A stretch of 64,000 nt of DNA from Rugamonas aquatica (GTDB taxonomy: Bacteria > Pseudomonadota > Gammaproteobacteria > Burkholderiales > Burkholderiaceae_D): NCBI RefSeq assembly GCF_009380215.1, contig NZ_WHUG01000016.1:1-64000 (forward strand), written 5' to 3'. Positions 46,669-55,946 of the stretch are shown here, piece after piece. The notes beneath the pieces were generated by a model. It saw only the letters and a program-made list of their open reading frames with translations, did no database searches and was not told the origin of the DNA. Position numbers and translations under genes: made by a program. Numbering within the stretch: the first letter of the stretch is position 1; every line of letters starts with the position of its first letter.

Positions 46669-47733
46669 TTACTTCACAATCTGCGACAGCTCGCCGGCCT
46701 TGTAACGCTCGGCCATTTTTTCCAGCGGGATGACTTTGATTTTCGATGCCTGGCCTTCGCAGCCGAACGACTGGAAGCGTGCGCGCACGATCAGCTCGGC
46801 AGCGGCGCGGGCTGGCTTCAGGAAGTCGCGCGGGTCGAATTTCGACGGGTTCTCGAACAGGAACTTGCGGGTGGCCGCAGTCATCGCCAGACGGATGTCG
46901 GTGTCGATGTTGATCTTGCGAACGCCGTGACGGATGCCTTCCTGGATCTCTTCGACTGGCACGCCGTAGGTTTCCTTCATGTCGCCGCCGAATTCGCGGA
47001 TGATGGCCAGCAGTTCCTGCGGCACCGACGACGAACCGTGCATCACCAGGTGGGTGTTAGGGATGCGGGCGTGGATTTCCTTGATGCGGTCGATGGCCAG
47101 GATGTCGCCGGTCGGCTTGCGGGTGAACTTGTAGGCGCCGTGCGAGGTGCCGATGGCGATCGCCAGCGCGTCGCACTGGGTGCGCTGCACGAAGTCGGCG
47201 GCCTGGGCCACGTCGGTCAGCAGCTGTTCGCGGGTCATGGTACCGTCGGCGCCGTGGCCGTCTTCCTTGTCGCCCTTCATGGTTTCCAGCGAACCGAGCA
47301 CGCCCAGTTCGGCTTCCACCGTGACGCCGATGGCGTGCGAGAACTTGACCACTTCTTTCGATACTTCGACGTTGTACTCGTAGGAAGCGACCGACTTGCC
47401 GTCGGCTTCCAGCGAGCCGTCCATCATCACCGAGGTGAAGCCGGAGCGGATCGCGGCCTGGCACACGGCCGGCGACTGGCCGTGGTCCTGGTGCATGACG
47501 ACCGGGATGTGCGGGTAGGCTTCGACGGCGGCGTCGATCAGGTGGCGCAGGAAGGCTTCGCCGGCATATTTGCGGGCGCCGGCCGAAGCTTGCATGATGA
47601 CCGGGCTGTTCAGGGCGTCGGCAGCGGCCATGATGGCCTGCACCTGCTCCAGATTGTTGACGTTGAACGCAGGGATGCCATAGCCGTTTTCAGCGGCGTG
47701 GTCCAGCAATTGACGCATGGATACGAGGGACAT
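46669..47733 (-). CDS. fba: Class II fructose-bisphosphate aldolase
   Basis: The protein has 354 residues from the ATG at 47733 (MSLVSMRQLLDHAAENGYGIPAFNVNN). A 15-codon upstream extension is rejected. The zinc ligands are visible in VVMHQDHGQ and in THLVMHGSSSVPQE. VTVEAELGVLGSLE, IGTSHGAYKF and INIDTDIRLAMTAA are family motifs. It interconverts fructose-1,6-bisphosphate and the two triose phosphates. It lies downstream of pyk and pgk in the same orientation. Confidence 0.96.
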   Translation of the reverse strand: MSLVSMRQLLDHAAENGYGIPAFNVNNLEQVQAIMAAADALNSPVIMQASAGARKYAGEAFLRHLIDAAVEAYPHIPVVMHQDHGQSPAVCQAAIRSGFTSVMMDGSLEADGKSVASYEYNVEVSKEVVKFSHAIGVTVEAELGVLGSLETMKGDKEDGHGADGTMTREQLLTDVAQAADFVQRTQCDALAIAIGTSHGAYKFTRKPTGDILAIDRIKEIHARIPNTHLVMHGSSSVPQELLAIIREFGGDMKETYGVPVEEIQEGIRHGVRKINIDTDIRLAMTAATRKFLFENPSKFDPRDFLKPARAAAELIVRARFQSFGCEGQASKIKVIPLEKMAERYKAGELSQIVK

Positions 47734-47778
47734 GGTAATACTCCAAACAATAAAAAAACCTGGTTGCCGGAGCCACAT

Positions 47779-47803
47779 GCCACCCTCGTTCCGCGAGGGC
47801 GGC
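47779..47803 (-). terminator. Hairpin between pyk and fba, possible terminator
   Basis: On the minus strand a 10-bp stem with one G-U pair (GCCGCCCTCG / CGAGGGTGGC) follows the pyk stop by 10 nt. A T-run lies about 20 nt further on (47753-47759), not directly after the stem, so termination is uncertain. Confidence 0.35.
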
Positions 47804-47813
47804 GCTACCGGAC

Positions 47814-49265
47814 TTACTTGGTAAATTCTCCAACCTTGACGATCTTCAGCGCATTGGTGCCGCCGACCTGGCCCATCGGCTCGCCCCAGGTGACGACGAT
47901 CATGTCACCCTTCTTGACGATGCCGTACTCGACCAGCAAATCTTCCGCCTGCTTCAGCACTTCCGCGCTGCCGGCTTTTTGCAGCAGATTGTAGGCCTTC
48001 ACGTTGCGGTACAGCGCCACCTTGCGCTGGGTCGTCACGCTGGGCGTCAGCGCGAAGATCGGCGTGTCGATGTTGTGACGGCTCATCCACAGCGCGGTCG
48101 AGCCGGACTCGGTCAGCGCCACGATCGCCTTCACCGCCAGATGGTGCGCGGTGAACAGCGCGCCGTAGGCGATCGACTGGTCGATCCGGGTGAAGGTCGC
48201 ATTGAGGAAGTCGGCGTCGAGCTTGTTGTACTCGGACTGCTCGGCTTCCACGCAAATGGCGGCCATCATTTCTACCGTTTCAATCGGATAACGGCCCGAC
48301 GCGGTTTCCGCCGAGGTCATCACCGCATCCGTGCCGTCCAGCACCGCGTTGGCCACGTCCGATACTTCGGCGCGGGTCGGCACGGCGTTGAAGATCATCG
48401 ACTCCATCATCTGGGTCGCGGTGATCGCCAGCTTGTTCGACTCGCGCGCCATGCGGATCATGCGCTTCTGCAGCGCCGGCACCGCCGCGTTGCCCACTTC
48501 CACCGCCAGATCGCCACGCGCCACCATGATGCCGTCGGAAGCGTCGAGGATCTCCTGCAGCACAGGGATCGCTTCGGCGCGCTCGATCTTGGCGATCATC
48601 AGCGGCTTGTGGCCAAACGGCTCGCCGGCGATATTGGCCAGCTGGCGCGCCATTTCCATATCGGTCGCGCTTTTCGGGAACGAGATCGCCAGGTAATCGC
48701 ACTGGAAACTCATTGCCGTCTTGATGTCTTCCATGTCCTTGGCGGTCAGCGCCGGCGCGGTCAAGCCGCCGCCCTGGCGATTGATGCCCTTGTTGTTGGA
48801 CAGTTCGCCGCCGATTTTCACGGTGGTGTAAATCTCATGGCCGACGATCTTGTCGACCACCAGCACGATCAGGCCGTCGTTCAGCAGCAGCTTGTCGTCG
48901 GCGCGCAAATCCTGCGGCAGCGCCTTGTAGTCCAGGCCGACGCGTTCCTGGTTGCCCAGTTCGCCGTTTTCGCCCCATTTTGCGTCCAGGATGAATTTAT
49001 CGCCGTTCGCAAGGTCAATCTTACCATTTTCAAACTTACCGACGCGGATTTTAGGACCCTGCATGTCGGCCATGATCGCCACTTCGCGGCCGCATTCGGC
49101 TGCCGCTTCGCGCACCAGGCGGGCGCGGTCGATGTGATCCTGCGCCTTGCCATGCGAGAAATTCAGGCGCACGACATCGACGCCCGCACGTATCATTTTG
49201 ACCAGGACGTTGAAGTCAGTGGAGGCTGGGCCGATCGTTGCAACAATTTTGGTACCACGGGACAT
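47814..49265 (-). CDS. pyk: Pyruvate kinase
   Basis: The protein has 483 residues from the ATG at 49265 (MSRGTKIVATIGPAS). A 28-codon upstream extension is rejected. Family motifs are VVRLNFSHG, MADMQGPKIRVG, the signature IMIAKIERAEAIPVLQEILD in which the catalytic Lys sits, IMVARGDLAVEVG and AVMTSAETASGRYP. It makes pyruvate and ATP from phosphoenolpyruvate. The operon-like order is pgk-pyk-fba. A perfect palindrome (49355-49381) lies 90 bp before its start and may be a regulator site. Confidence 0.97.
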   Translation of the reverse strand: MSRGTKIVATIGPASTDFNVLVKMIRAGVDVVRLNFSHGKAQDHIDRARLVREAAAECGREVAIMADMQGPKIRVGKFENGKIDLANGDKFILDAKWGENGELGNQERVGLDYKALPQDLRADDKLLLNDGLIVLVVDKIVGHEIYTTVKIGGELSNNKGINRQGGGLTAPALTAKDMEDIKTAMSFQCDYLAISFPKSATDMEMARQLANIAGEPFGHKPLMIAKIERAEAIPVLQEILDASDGIMVARGDLAVEVGNAAVPALQKRMIRMARESNKLAITATQMMESMIFNAVPTRAEVSDVANAVLDGTDAVMTSAETASGRYPIETVEMMAAICVEAEQSEYNKLDADFLNATFTRIDQSIAYGALFTAHHLAVKAIVALTESGSTALWMSRHNIDTPIFALTPSVTTQRKVALYRNVKAYNLLQKAGSAEVLKQAEDLLVEYGIVKKGDMIVVTWGEPMGQVGGTNALKIVKVGEFTK

Positions 49266-49354
49266 AGGATTCCTTGAGCGTTGGGTCATGCGAACAGTCC
49301 CCGCAAAGGCGGCGGGGACGCGGAAGAGCTGCGCTGTTTGTGGTGGCAAGGCCG

Positions 49355-49381
49355 GAATTTTGTAGCAAAGCTACAAAATTC
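49355..49381. promoter_or_regulatory. 27-bp palindrome upstream of pyk (HexR-like operator candidate)
   Basis: GAATTTTGTAGC and GCTACAAAATTC are perfect 12-bp arms around AAA. The inner 15 bp TGTAGCAAAGCTACA match the HexR consensus TGTARTWWWAYTACA at 13 of 15 positions. HexR controls central carbon genes, including pyk, in other proteobacteria. Confidence 0.5.
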
Positions 49382-49456
49382 TGACCATTCCCAGGCATTA
49401 ACTTGATTTTACTGTTAATTTGCTACACCGCACGACCGTGCTTTTATACCTAGTAT

Positions 49457-50674
49457 TTACTGCGCCGCAGCACGCTGCGTCAAAATCTCCACCGCAGGCA
49501 GGGTCTTACCTTCCAGGAACTCCAGGAAGGCGCCGCCGCCGGTCGAGATATAGCCGATCTGCTCGGTGATGTTGTACTTGGCGATGGCCGCCAGCGTGTC
49601 GCCGCCGCCGGCGATCGAGAACGCCTTGGAGCCGGCGATGGCCAGCGCCAGCGTCTTCGTGCCTTCGCCGAACTGGTCGAACTCGAACACGCCGACCGGG
49701 CCGTTCCAGACGATGGTGCCGGCGGCGCCGATCTGCGCGGCCAGGATGGCGGCGGTTTTCGGGCCGATGTCCAGGATCATGTCGTCGTCGGCCACGTCAG
49801 CCACATCCTTGATGGTGGCGGCGGCGGTCGGCGAGAATTCCTTGGCGCAGACGACGTCGACCGGGATAGGCACTTGCGCGCCGCGCTTGGCCATGATCTC
49901 GATGATGGCCTTGGCTTCTTCAACCAGTTCGTTTTCCACCAGCGACTTGCCGATGTTCAGGCCGACGGCCTTCATGAAGGTGTTGGCGATGCCGCCGCCG
50001 ACGATCAGGTTGTCGACCTTGTCGGCCAGCGCCTTCAGGATGGACAGCTTGGACGATACCTTGGAACCGGCGACGATGGCCAGCAGCGGACGGGCCGGGG
50101 CGCCCAGCGCCTTGCCCAGCGCGTCCAGCTCGGCGGCCAGCAGCGGGCCGGCGCAGGCGATCGGCGCGAACTTGGCGATGCCGTGCGTCGAGGCTTCGGC
50201 GCGGTGCGCGGTGCCGAAAGCGTCGTTGACGTAGATGTCGCACAAAGCGGCCATTTTCTGCGCCAGTTCGTCGCTGTTCTTCTTCTCGCCCTTGTTGACG
50301 CGTACGTTTTCCAGCAATACCACTTGGCCGGCTTGCAGGTTTTCCAGGCCGGCGCCGTCGACCCAGTTCTGTTTCAGCTCGACCGGCTGGCCCAGCAGCT
50401 CGGCCAGGCGCGCGGCGACCGGCGCCAGGCTGTCTTCCGGCTTGAACTCGCCTTCGGTCGGACGGCCCAGGTGGGACGTGACCATGACCTTGGCGCCAGC
50501 GGCCGCAGCAGCCTTAATGGCTGGAACGGAAGCGCGGATGCGCGTATCTTCGGTGATATTGCCGCTATCATCCTGCGGCACGTTCAAGTCGGCGCGGATG
50601 AAAACGCGCTTGCCTTGCAGCGCATTCTGGGCGATGAGATCTTGCAGACGGATGAAGTTCAAAACAGCGGACAT
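49457..50674 (-). CDS. pgk: Phosphoglycerate kinase
   Basis: The protein has 405 residues from the ATG at 50674 (MSAVLNFIRLQDLIAQNALQ). The frame is open further upstream without similarity. Motifs are GKRVFIRADLNVPQD, VMVTSHLGRPTEGEF, LLENVRVNKGEKKN, NDAFGTAHRAEAST, VGGGIANTFMKAVG and the final GGGDTLAAI. It transfers phosphate from 1,3-bisphosphoglycerate to ADP. It is the first gene of the minus-strand pgk-pyk-fba series. Confidence 0.97.
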   Translation of the reverse strand: MSAVLNFIRLQDLIAQNALQGKRVFIRADLNVPQDDSGNITEDTRIRASVPAIKAAAAAGAKVMVTSHLGRPTEGEFKPEDSLAPVAARLAELLGQPVELKQNWVDGAGLENLQAGQVVLLENVRVNKGEKKNSDELAQKMAALCDIYVNDAFGTAHRAEASTHGIAKFAPIACAGPLLAAELDALGKALGAPARPLLAIVAGSKVSSKLSILKALADKVDNLIVGGGIANTFMKAVGLNIGKSLVENELVEEAKAIIEIMAKRGAQVPIPVDVVCAKEFSPTAAATIKDVADVADDDMILDIGPKTAAILAAQIGAAGTIVWNGPVGVFEFDQFGEGTKTLALAIAGSKAFSIAGGGDTLAAIAKYNITEQIGYISTGGGAFLEFLEGKTLPAVEILTQRAAAQ

Positions 50675-50742
50675 GGCTACCCAAAGGTCGAGTTGAGGAA
50701 AGAGCGCTATTTTACCGCAAGGACGGGGTGATTTATCTGTTA

Positions 50743-51072
50743 TTAAAATACATGCATCAGTCGCAAAACCGTGTAAAAGCCCATGCCGAACACGATGGTC
50801 TGCAACATATTTCGGCGCAGCAAGTAAAAAATCGTGGCGACGATGCCTGATACCAGTTTGAGATTGCTCAAATCGAGCAGCGGGTGGCTGTCGACCAGCA
50901 CCAGGTCCGGCGCGACGATGGCCGCCAGCGCGCAGGCCGGCGCGTAGCGCAGCATTTCCTGCACCCGCTTGGGGATGGTGATGTGCTGGCCGATCAGCCA
51001 GAACGAGCTGCGCGTGGCGGCGGTGGCCAGCGCCAGCACGCCGATCACGACCCAGATTTCCCAATCAGCCAT
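50743..51072 (-). CDS. azlD: AzlD-family branched-chain amino acid transport subunit
   Basis: The protein has 109 residues with four hydrophobic segments (IWVVIGVLALATAATRSSFWLI onward). RVQEMLRYAPACALAAIVAPDLV is the AzlD family signature. It forms a two-component exporter with AzlC for branched-chain amino acids or analogues. The start overlaps the azlC stop by 8 nt. Confidence 0.92.
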   Translation of the reverse strand: MADWEIWVVIGVLALATAATRSSFWLIGQHITIPKRVQEMLRYAPACALAAIVAPDLVLVDSHPLLDLSNLKLVSGIVATIFYLLRRNMLQTIVFGMGFYTVLRLMHVF

Positions 51073-51811
51073 GGTGTTTTCTCCATTTTTCGACGCCCTC
51101 TTCGACCGCCATCGAGGTCAGCATGCCGACCAGCACGGCCAGCAGCAGGCCCAGCTTGTAAGGCAGGCCGGCCGCCAGCACCGACACCACGCCGGCCACC
51201 AGCACGCCGCACAGCGCGGGACGGCCCACCATCAACGGGATCATCACGCAGATGATGGCCAGCGTGCCGGCAAAGCCCAGCCCCCATTCGGCGGGCACGG
51301 CGCTGCCGAGGAAGATGCCGGCGATCGAGCCGATCTGCCAGGCGGCCCAGTTCGGGTACAGCAAGCCCTTCAGATAAGACAGCTTGCCGACCTGCGGCGC
51401 CTCGCTCGGGTATTTTTGCAGGAACAGGGCGACCGTCATGTCGCCGGCCACGTAGCCGAGCACGAAGCGCTTGCGCCATGGCAGATGGGAGAAGTGCGGC
51501 GCCAGCAATGCCGAGAAGATAACAAAGCGCAGGTTGACCACGAAGGCGGTGGCGAAGATGACCCAGATCGGCGAATGCGAGGCGATCAGCGGCAGCGCGG
51601 CCAGCTGGGCCGAGCCGGCAAACACCAGCAAGGTCATGCCCAGCGCCTGCGGCACGGTCAGCCCGGTCTTGACCATGGCGATGCCCACCACCAGGCCCCA
51701 GGCGCCGATGCCGAACAGGGTGGGCGTGCCGGTCTTCAAGCCTTCGCGCCACGAGGGTTCGTGGTGCTCGGCGACGTAGGGCTGGGGAGGTGCGCTGCTT
51801 AAATCGGTCAT
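51065..51811 (-). CDS. azlC: AzlC-family branched-chain amino acid permease
   Basis: The protein has 248 residues. It starts in a soluble leader, then EGLKTGTPTLFGIGAWGLVVGIAMVKTGLT and MTLLVFAGSAQLAALPLIA (the AzlC signature), followed by FVVNLRFVIFSALLAPHF and several more membrane helices. It is the large subunit of the AzlCD exporter in the inner membrane. It is co-transcribed with azlD. The substrate range here is not known. Confidence 0.93.
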   Translation of the reverse strand: MTDLSSAPPQPYVAEHHEPSWREGLKTGTPTLFGIGAWGLVVGIAMVKTGLTVPQALGMTLLVFAGSAQLAALPLIASHSPIWVIFATAFVVNLRFVIFSALLAPHFSHLPWRKRFVLGYVAGDMTVALFLQKYPSEAPQVGKLSYLKGLLYPNWAAWQIGSIAGIFLGSAVPAEWGLGFAGTLAIICVMIPLMVGRPALCGVLVAGVVSVLAAGLPYKLGLLLAVLVGMLTSMAVEEGVEKWRKHHG

Positions 51812-51948
51812 GTGCGTAGTCGTGTGTCATTCCTGCCACATAGCAGGCCGCACCGGGGTTGTAGAGGCGCTATTTTACCGATGATTTTTGCTCAATGCGC
51901 GAATCCGTTAAAATCGTGGTTTTCCTCAGCCTTTCGGAGCACAAGAAT

Positions 51949-52155
51949 ATGACCAACGCCCACCCGTCCGCCGCCACCTACGCAGTCGAGCTCGAAGGCA
52001 AGGATCTGCCGGCCCACTGCCCTAACCCGGCCATGCCGCTGTGGTCGTCGCACCCGCGCGTGTTCCTGGAATTCAACCACGACGGCGTCGCCAAGTGCCC
52101 ATACTGCGGCACCGCCTACCGCCTGAAGCCGGGCACCGTCGTCGGCCACCACTAA
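51949..52155 (+). CDS. Small zinc-finger protein (CHCC type)
   Basis: The protein has 68 residues from the ATG at 51949. An upstream in-frame start adds 18 residues but would begin inside the promoter region. The zinc ligands are in LPAHCPNPAMPLWSSHPRVFLEF and KCPYCGTAYRL (C-x-H-CxxC), the zf-CHCC domain also found in the NDUFS6 subunit of complex I. Family members in Burkholderiales are short, conserved and uncharacterised. TCGGAGC precedes the ATG. Confidence 0.88.
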   Translation: MTNAHPSAATYAVELEGKDLPAHCPNPAMPLWSSHPRVFLEFNHDGVAKCPYCGTAYRLKPGTVVGHH

Positions 52156-52186
52156 TCCCCGCCAGCCAGCGCGTCCCGGAGCCAGC

Positions 52187-52612
52187 ATGCCCACCAAGCG
52201 AGTCAAGCAGTTGAACGGCAGTGCCGCAGAAACCGAAGCGGCTTTTTACGACGCGCTCAACCGCGCCGACCTGGACACCCTGATGTCCCTGTGGGCCGAT
52301 GACGACGAGATCGTCTGCGTGCATCCGGGCGGGCCGCGCCTGATCGGGCATGCGGCGATCCGCACTTCGTGGGCTGCTATCCTGGAACACGGTGGCCTGC
52401 ACATCGTGCCGACGCAGTTGCATGAAACCCACAATCTGATGAGCTCGGTGCACACCGTGGTCGAAGGCACGACCGCCGGCGGCGAGGCCGCGCACCTGGT
52501 CGCCACCAACGTCTACGTCAAGACGCCGCGCGGCTGGCGCATCGTGCTGCACCATGCTTCGGTGGCGCCGGGAGCGGCGCCGTCGGACAGCCACAGCCAG
52601 ATCCTGCACTGA
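52187..52612 (+). CDS. NTF2/SnoaL-like protein (DUF4440-type)
   Basis: The protein has 141 residues. It has the cone-shaped NTF2 fold pattern: AAETEAAFYDALNRADLDTLMSLWADDDEIVCVHPGGPRLIGHAAIRTSW, then AHLVATNVYVKTPRGWRIVLHHAS. It is similar to YybH/DUF4440 proteins. The reaction, if any, is unknown. It starts 31 nt after the zinc-finger gene and 22 nt before the YheT-like gene, so the three may be co-transcribed. Confidence 0.87.
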   Translation: MPTKRVKQLNGSAAETEAAFYDALNRADLDTLMSLWADDDEIVCVHPGGPRLIGHAAIRTSWAAILEHGGLHIVPTQLHETHNLMSSVHTVVEGTTAGGEAAHLVATNVYVKTPRGWRIVLHHASVAPGAAPSDSHSQILH

Positions 52613-52634
52613 TCGCCACCGCATAATATCCGCC

Positions 52635-53609
52635 GTGAAGTACACCGCTCCCTTCTGGCTGCCCAGCGGCCATCTGCAAACCATCTACCCCGCCCTGTGC
52701 ATCGCCAGGCCGGCGGTGCAGTTCCGGCGCGAGCGCTGGGAGGCGCCGGACGGCGATTTCGTCGATGTCGATTTCGTCGACGGCCAGCCCGGCCAACCTT
52801 TCGTGGTGCTGTTCCACGGCCTCGAAGGCTCGTCCGACAGCCACTACGCGCGGGCGCTGATGGCCGCCGTGGCGGCGCGCGGCTGGTCGGGCGCGGTGCC
52901 GCATTTCCGCGGCTGCTCCGGCGAGCCCAACCGCGCGCCGCGCTTCTACCATTCCGGCGACGCCGCCGAAATCGACTGGATCGTGCGCCGCCTGCATGCG
53001 CGTAGCAGCGGCAAGTTCTACGCCACCGGCGTCTCGCTGGGCGGCAACGCGCTGCTGCGCTGGCTGGGCGAATCGCAGCACCAGGCCGACTTCGTCGACG
53101 CCGCCTGCGCGGTATCGGCGCCGCTGGACCTGGCGCAGGGCGGCGTCTCGCTATCGAGCGGCTTCAACATGATTTACACGCGCATGTTCCTGCAAACGCT
53201 CAAGCCCAAGTGCGTGGCCAAGCTGCAGCAGTTCCCCGGCCTGTTCGACCTCGACGCGCTGCACGCCGCGCGCGACCTGTACGCCTTCGACAACGTGGTG
53301 ACGGCGCCGCTGCACGGCTACCGCGACACCGACGATTACTGGGACCGCGCCAGCGCCAAGCATGTGCTGAACGACATCACCGTGCCGACGCTGGTGCTGA
53401 ACGCGAAGAACGATCCCTTCCTGCCGGGCCGCCATCTGCCGCAGCGTGCGGCGGCCAACGTGGTATTGGACTATCCTGCCGAGGGCGGCCATGTGGGCTT
53501 TGCGGTCGGCGGCCTGCCGGGCAAGCTGCACTGGCTGCCGCAGCGCCTGCTCAACTTCATGACGGGCGCGACCGCCACCAACGACGCACTGGCCGAACAA
53601 CATGGATGA
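52635..53609 (+). CDS. YheT-family alpha/beta-hydrolase
   Basis: The protein has 324 residues from the GTG at 52635 (VKYTAPFWLPSGHLQTIYPAL). Extension upstream lies inside the preceding gene. Motifs are FVVLFHGLEGSSDSHYARAL, GAVPHFRGCSGEPNRAPRFYHSGD, the nucleophile elbow TGVSLGGNALLRWLGE, LVLNAKNDPFLPGRHLP (Asp) and GGHVGF (His). YheT/ABHD1-3-like hydrolases act on esters, and the substrate is unknown. Its stop overlaps the next gene by 8 nt. Confidence 0.9.
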   Translation: MKYTAPFWLPSGHLQTIYPALCIARPAVQFRRERWEAPDGDFVDVDFVDGQPGQPFVVLFHGLEGSSDSHYARALMAAVAARGWSGAVPHFRGCSGEPNRAPRFYHSGDAAEIDWIVRRLHARSSGKFYATGVSLGGNALLRWLGESQHQADFVDAACAVSAPLDLAQGGVSLSSGFNMIYTRMFLQTLKPKCVAKLQQFPGLFDLDALHAARDLYAFDNVVTAPLHGYRDTDDYWDRASAKHVLNDITVPTLVLNAKNDPFLPGRHLPQRAAANVVLDYPAEGGHVGFAVGGLPGKLHWLPQRLLNFMTGATATNDALAEQHG

Positions 53610-54186
53610 CATCGTCAAGCAAGCCCTGGCCAAATGGCCGAACGTGCCCTACTGCTACGGCTGGCTGGGTCTGGATGCGCGTGGCAACTGGCGCATGCGC
53701 GACGAACGCGCCCAGCACCTGAACCTGCCGGGCGACAAATTGCATCACGCGGCGCTGGTGGCCTTCATCGTCCGCAACTACGCGGCCGACGAGCGCGGCT
53801 GCTGGTATTTCCAGAACGGTCCGCAGCGCGTGTACGTACAGCTGGAGGCCACGCCCTACATCGTCCGCACCGATCCGGCGCAGGGTTGGCTGCTGCACAC
53901 AGGCGCGGCGCTGGGGGCTATCGAGGAAGTGGTGCTGACAGAGACGGGCGCGCTGGTCTTGCGCAGCGGCGACACGGTGGCGCAGCTGGACGACCGCGAT
54001 TTCGCGCAAGTGCTGCACAGGCTGCAGATGGACGGCGCCGCCGTGGGCGACGACGCCTTACTGGCGTGGATGGATGGCGCCGCCGCCGGCGCGCTGACGC
54101 TGGACGGCGTGGCCGTGCAGCGCGTGGCGGCCGCCGACCTGCCGGCGCGTTACGGCTACATCAGCGCACCGTCCGCCCCTGCGTAA
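53602..54186 (+). CDS. Conserved protein of a DUF2946-like family
   Basis: The protein has 194 residues. MDDIVKQALAKWPNVPYCYGWLGLDARGNWRMRDERAQ and WYFQNGPQRVYVQLEATPYIVR are strongly conserved in betaproteobacteria. I recall them as DUF2946 family, with moderate certainty. No signal peptide or membrane segment is visible. The function is unknown. It overlaps the YheT-like gene by 8 nt and overlaps the end of the convergent M48 protease gene by 26 nt. Confidence 0.8.
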   Translation: MDDIVKQALAKWPNVPYCYGWLGLDARGNWRMRDERAQHLNLPGDKLHHAALVAFIVRNYAADERGCWYFQNGPQRVYVQLEATPYIVRTDPAQGWLLHTGAALGAIEEVVLTETGALVLRSGDTVAQLDDRDFAQVLHRLQMDGAAVGDDALLAWMDGAAAGALTLDGVAVQRVAAADLPARYGYISAPSAPA

Positions 54187-55867
54187 AACTGTCGTTGTCC
54201 TGGCGCATGCGGTCGAAGCGGCTGCCTGGCGTCGTCGGTTCCGTATCGCGGCGCATCTCCGCCTTGAACGCCGGGCGCGATTCCGCTTCGCGTAAATCCT
54301 TCTTGCCCTTTTCGCCCAGCTCCTCGCGGCGGCGCGCCTGCAACTCGCGCTCGCGCGCATCGATCACGGCCTGGTCGTAGAACGAGGCGTCGGGCGCCTT
54401 GCGCGCATAGCTCAGCTGGTCCAGCGCCGACAGCACGCCACCCTGCAACACATACGATTCGGCCAGCGCGATATGCTGCAAGGCCAGCTTGCCCTGCTTG
54501 GAATAGGCTTGCGCCAGCAAGTCGTAGGCGTCCGGGTCTTCGCGGTACAGCTGCACTTGGTCGCGCAGATAGGTGGCGGCCTCCTCCAGCTTGCCGGCCG
54601 CGATCAGGGCCTCGCCATATTGATGGGCGATGCCGCGCGACAGCGGGAATTGCAGGTGCGCCGCTTCCGCCTCGGCCAGACCTTTCGCTATCATGGCCTT
54701 GTCGTCAGGCTGCGCCAGCTTGATCTCGATCGACGTGCTGACGAAGATCGAATCCGGCGCCGGCCGTGGGGCCGCGCTGAAGGTGCCGGCGGCGGGCGGC
54801 TTGTCGAAGGTCGCGCGCGCCTTGTCGAGCCAGGCCTGGGCGTTGGCGGTCTCGCCTTTTTTCAGCGACAGGAAAGCCATGCCGTACTGGCCCGCCGTGA
54901 CTTGCTGGCGGTTCTCCTGCTTCATCTGGCCTTCAAAGAAAGTCTTGGCCTCGGCCAGGCCGTTGCTGCTGGAATCCTGCAGCACGCGGGCGCGCGAACG
55001 CACCAGGTAGAAATCCTGGCTGTCCTGGCGCTGCTTGTACGGCTGCTCGCGGATGCGCGCCTGGATGTCGGCGATGCGCTCGGTGGTCAGCGGGTGGCTC
55101 TGCAGATAGGCCGGCACCAGGTCGCTGTAGTTGCGGGTCGCCACCTGCATGCGCTGGAAGAAGGCCACCATGCCCGAGGTATCGTAGCCGGCCGCGCCCA
55201 TGATCTGGAAGCCGATGCGGTCGGCTTCGCGCTCGGCGTCGCGGCCGAAGTTCAGTTGACGCTGGATCGCCAGGCCCTGCCCGGCCGAGAACACGCCGAT
55301 GGCCGCGTCGCCGCCGGCCTTGGACGCCAGCGCCGCCAGGATCATCGCCGCCAGCGGGATCAGCGCGTCCTGCTTCTGCTGGCCGATGGAGCGGGCGATG
55401 TGGCGCTGCGCCACGTGGCCGATCTCGTGGCCCAGCACCGACGCCAGTTCCGATTCGGACTGGGCCGCCAGCAGCAGCGCCGAGTGCACGGCGATGAAGC
55501 CGCCGGGCAGCGCGAAGGCGTTCAGCTGCGGATCGCGCACGGCGAAGAAGTAGTAATCGAAGTTGGCCTCGCCACGCGCGCCGGGACGGGCCGCGACCAG
55601 CGAGTTGCCGAAGTTGTTCAGGTATTCGAGGATGGGGCCGTCGTCGAGGAAATCGTGGTCGCGGCGGATATCGCGCATGATTTCCTCGCCCAGCTTGCGC
55701 TCCATCAGCGGCGACAAGTCCTGGCGTTCGGTATCGCCGAGCGCGGGCAGGTTGGGGATTTTGGCGGGCGCCAGCACATCCTGGGCCATGGCCAGCGGCA
55801 TGGCGACCAGCAGCGCCGCAGCGACTGCGCGCAGGCGCAGGGAGTGGGGGGAACGTTTTGTATTCAC
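54161..55867 (-). CDS. Periplasmic M48 metalloprotease with TPR domain (BepA-like)
   Basis: The protein has 568 residues from a GTG at 55867 (VNTKRSPHSLRLRAVAAALLVAMPLAMAQ). Twelve further upstream codons are possible. After the signal peptide comes the M48 domain with the zinc motif in VLGHEIGHVAQRH (HEIGH) and the third ligand in RDAEREADRIGFQIM. QLNAFALPGGFIAVHSALL is also conserved. TPR-like helices (about 300-500) follow, as in BepA/YfgC. It likely works in outer-membrane protein and LPS assembly quality control. It is divergent from moaC. Confidence 0.93.
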   Translation of the reverse strand: MNTKRSPHSLRLRAVAAALLVAMPLAMAQDVLAPAKIPNLPALGDTERQDLSPLMERKLGEEIMRDIRRDHDFLDDGPILEYLNNFGNSLVAARPGARGEANFDYYFFAVRDPQLNAFALPGGFIAVHSALLLAAQSESELASVLGHEIGHVAQRHIARSIGQQKQDALIPLAAMILAALASKAGGDAAIGVFSAGQGLAIQRQLNFGRDAEREADRIGFQIMGAAGYDTSGMVAFFQRMQVATRNYSDLVPAYLQSHPLTTERIADIQARIREQPYKQRQDSQDFYLVRSRARVLQDSSSNGLAEAKTFFEGQMKQENRQQVTAGQYGMAFLSLKKGETANAQAWLDKARATFDKPPAAGTFSAAPRPAPDSIFVSTSIEIKLAQPDDKAMIAKGLAEAEAAHLQFPLSRGIAHQYGEALIAAGKLEEAATYLRDQVQLYREDPDAYDLLAQAYSKQGKLALQHIALAESYVLQGGVLSALDQLSYARKAPDASFYDQAVIDARERELQARRREELGEKGKKDLREAESRPAFKAEMRRDTEPTTPGSRFDRMRQDNDSFTQGRTVR

Positions 55868-55946
55868 GATGATATGATACCCGCAACTTGGGCGCTTACG
55901 CACGGCGTCCGCCGACGAATTAATTTGTTACGTTTTTCAGCCTACC

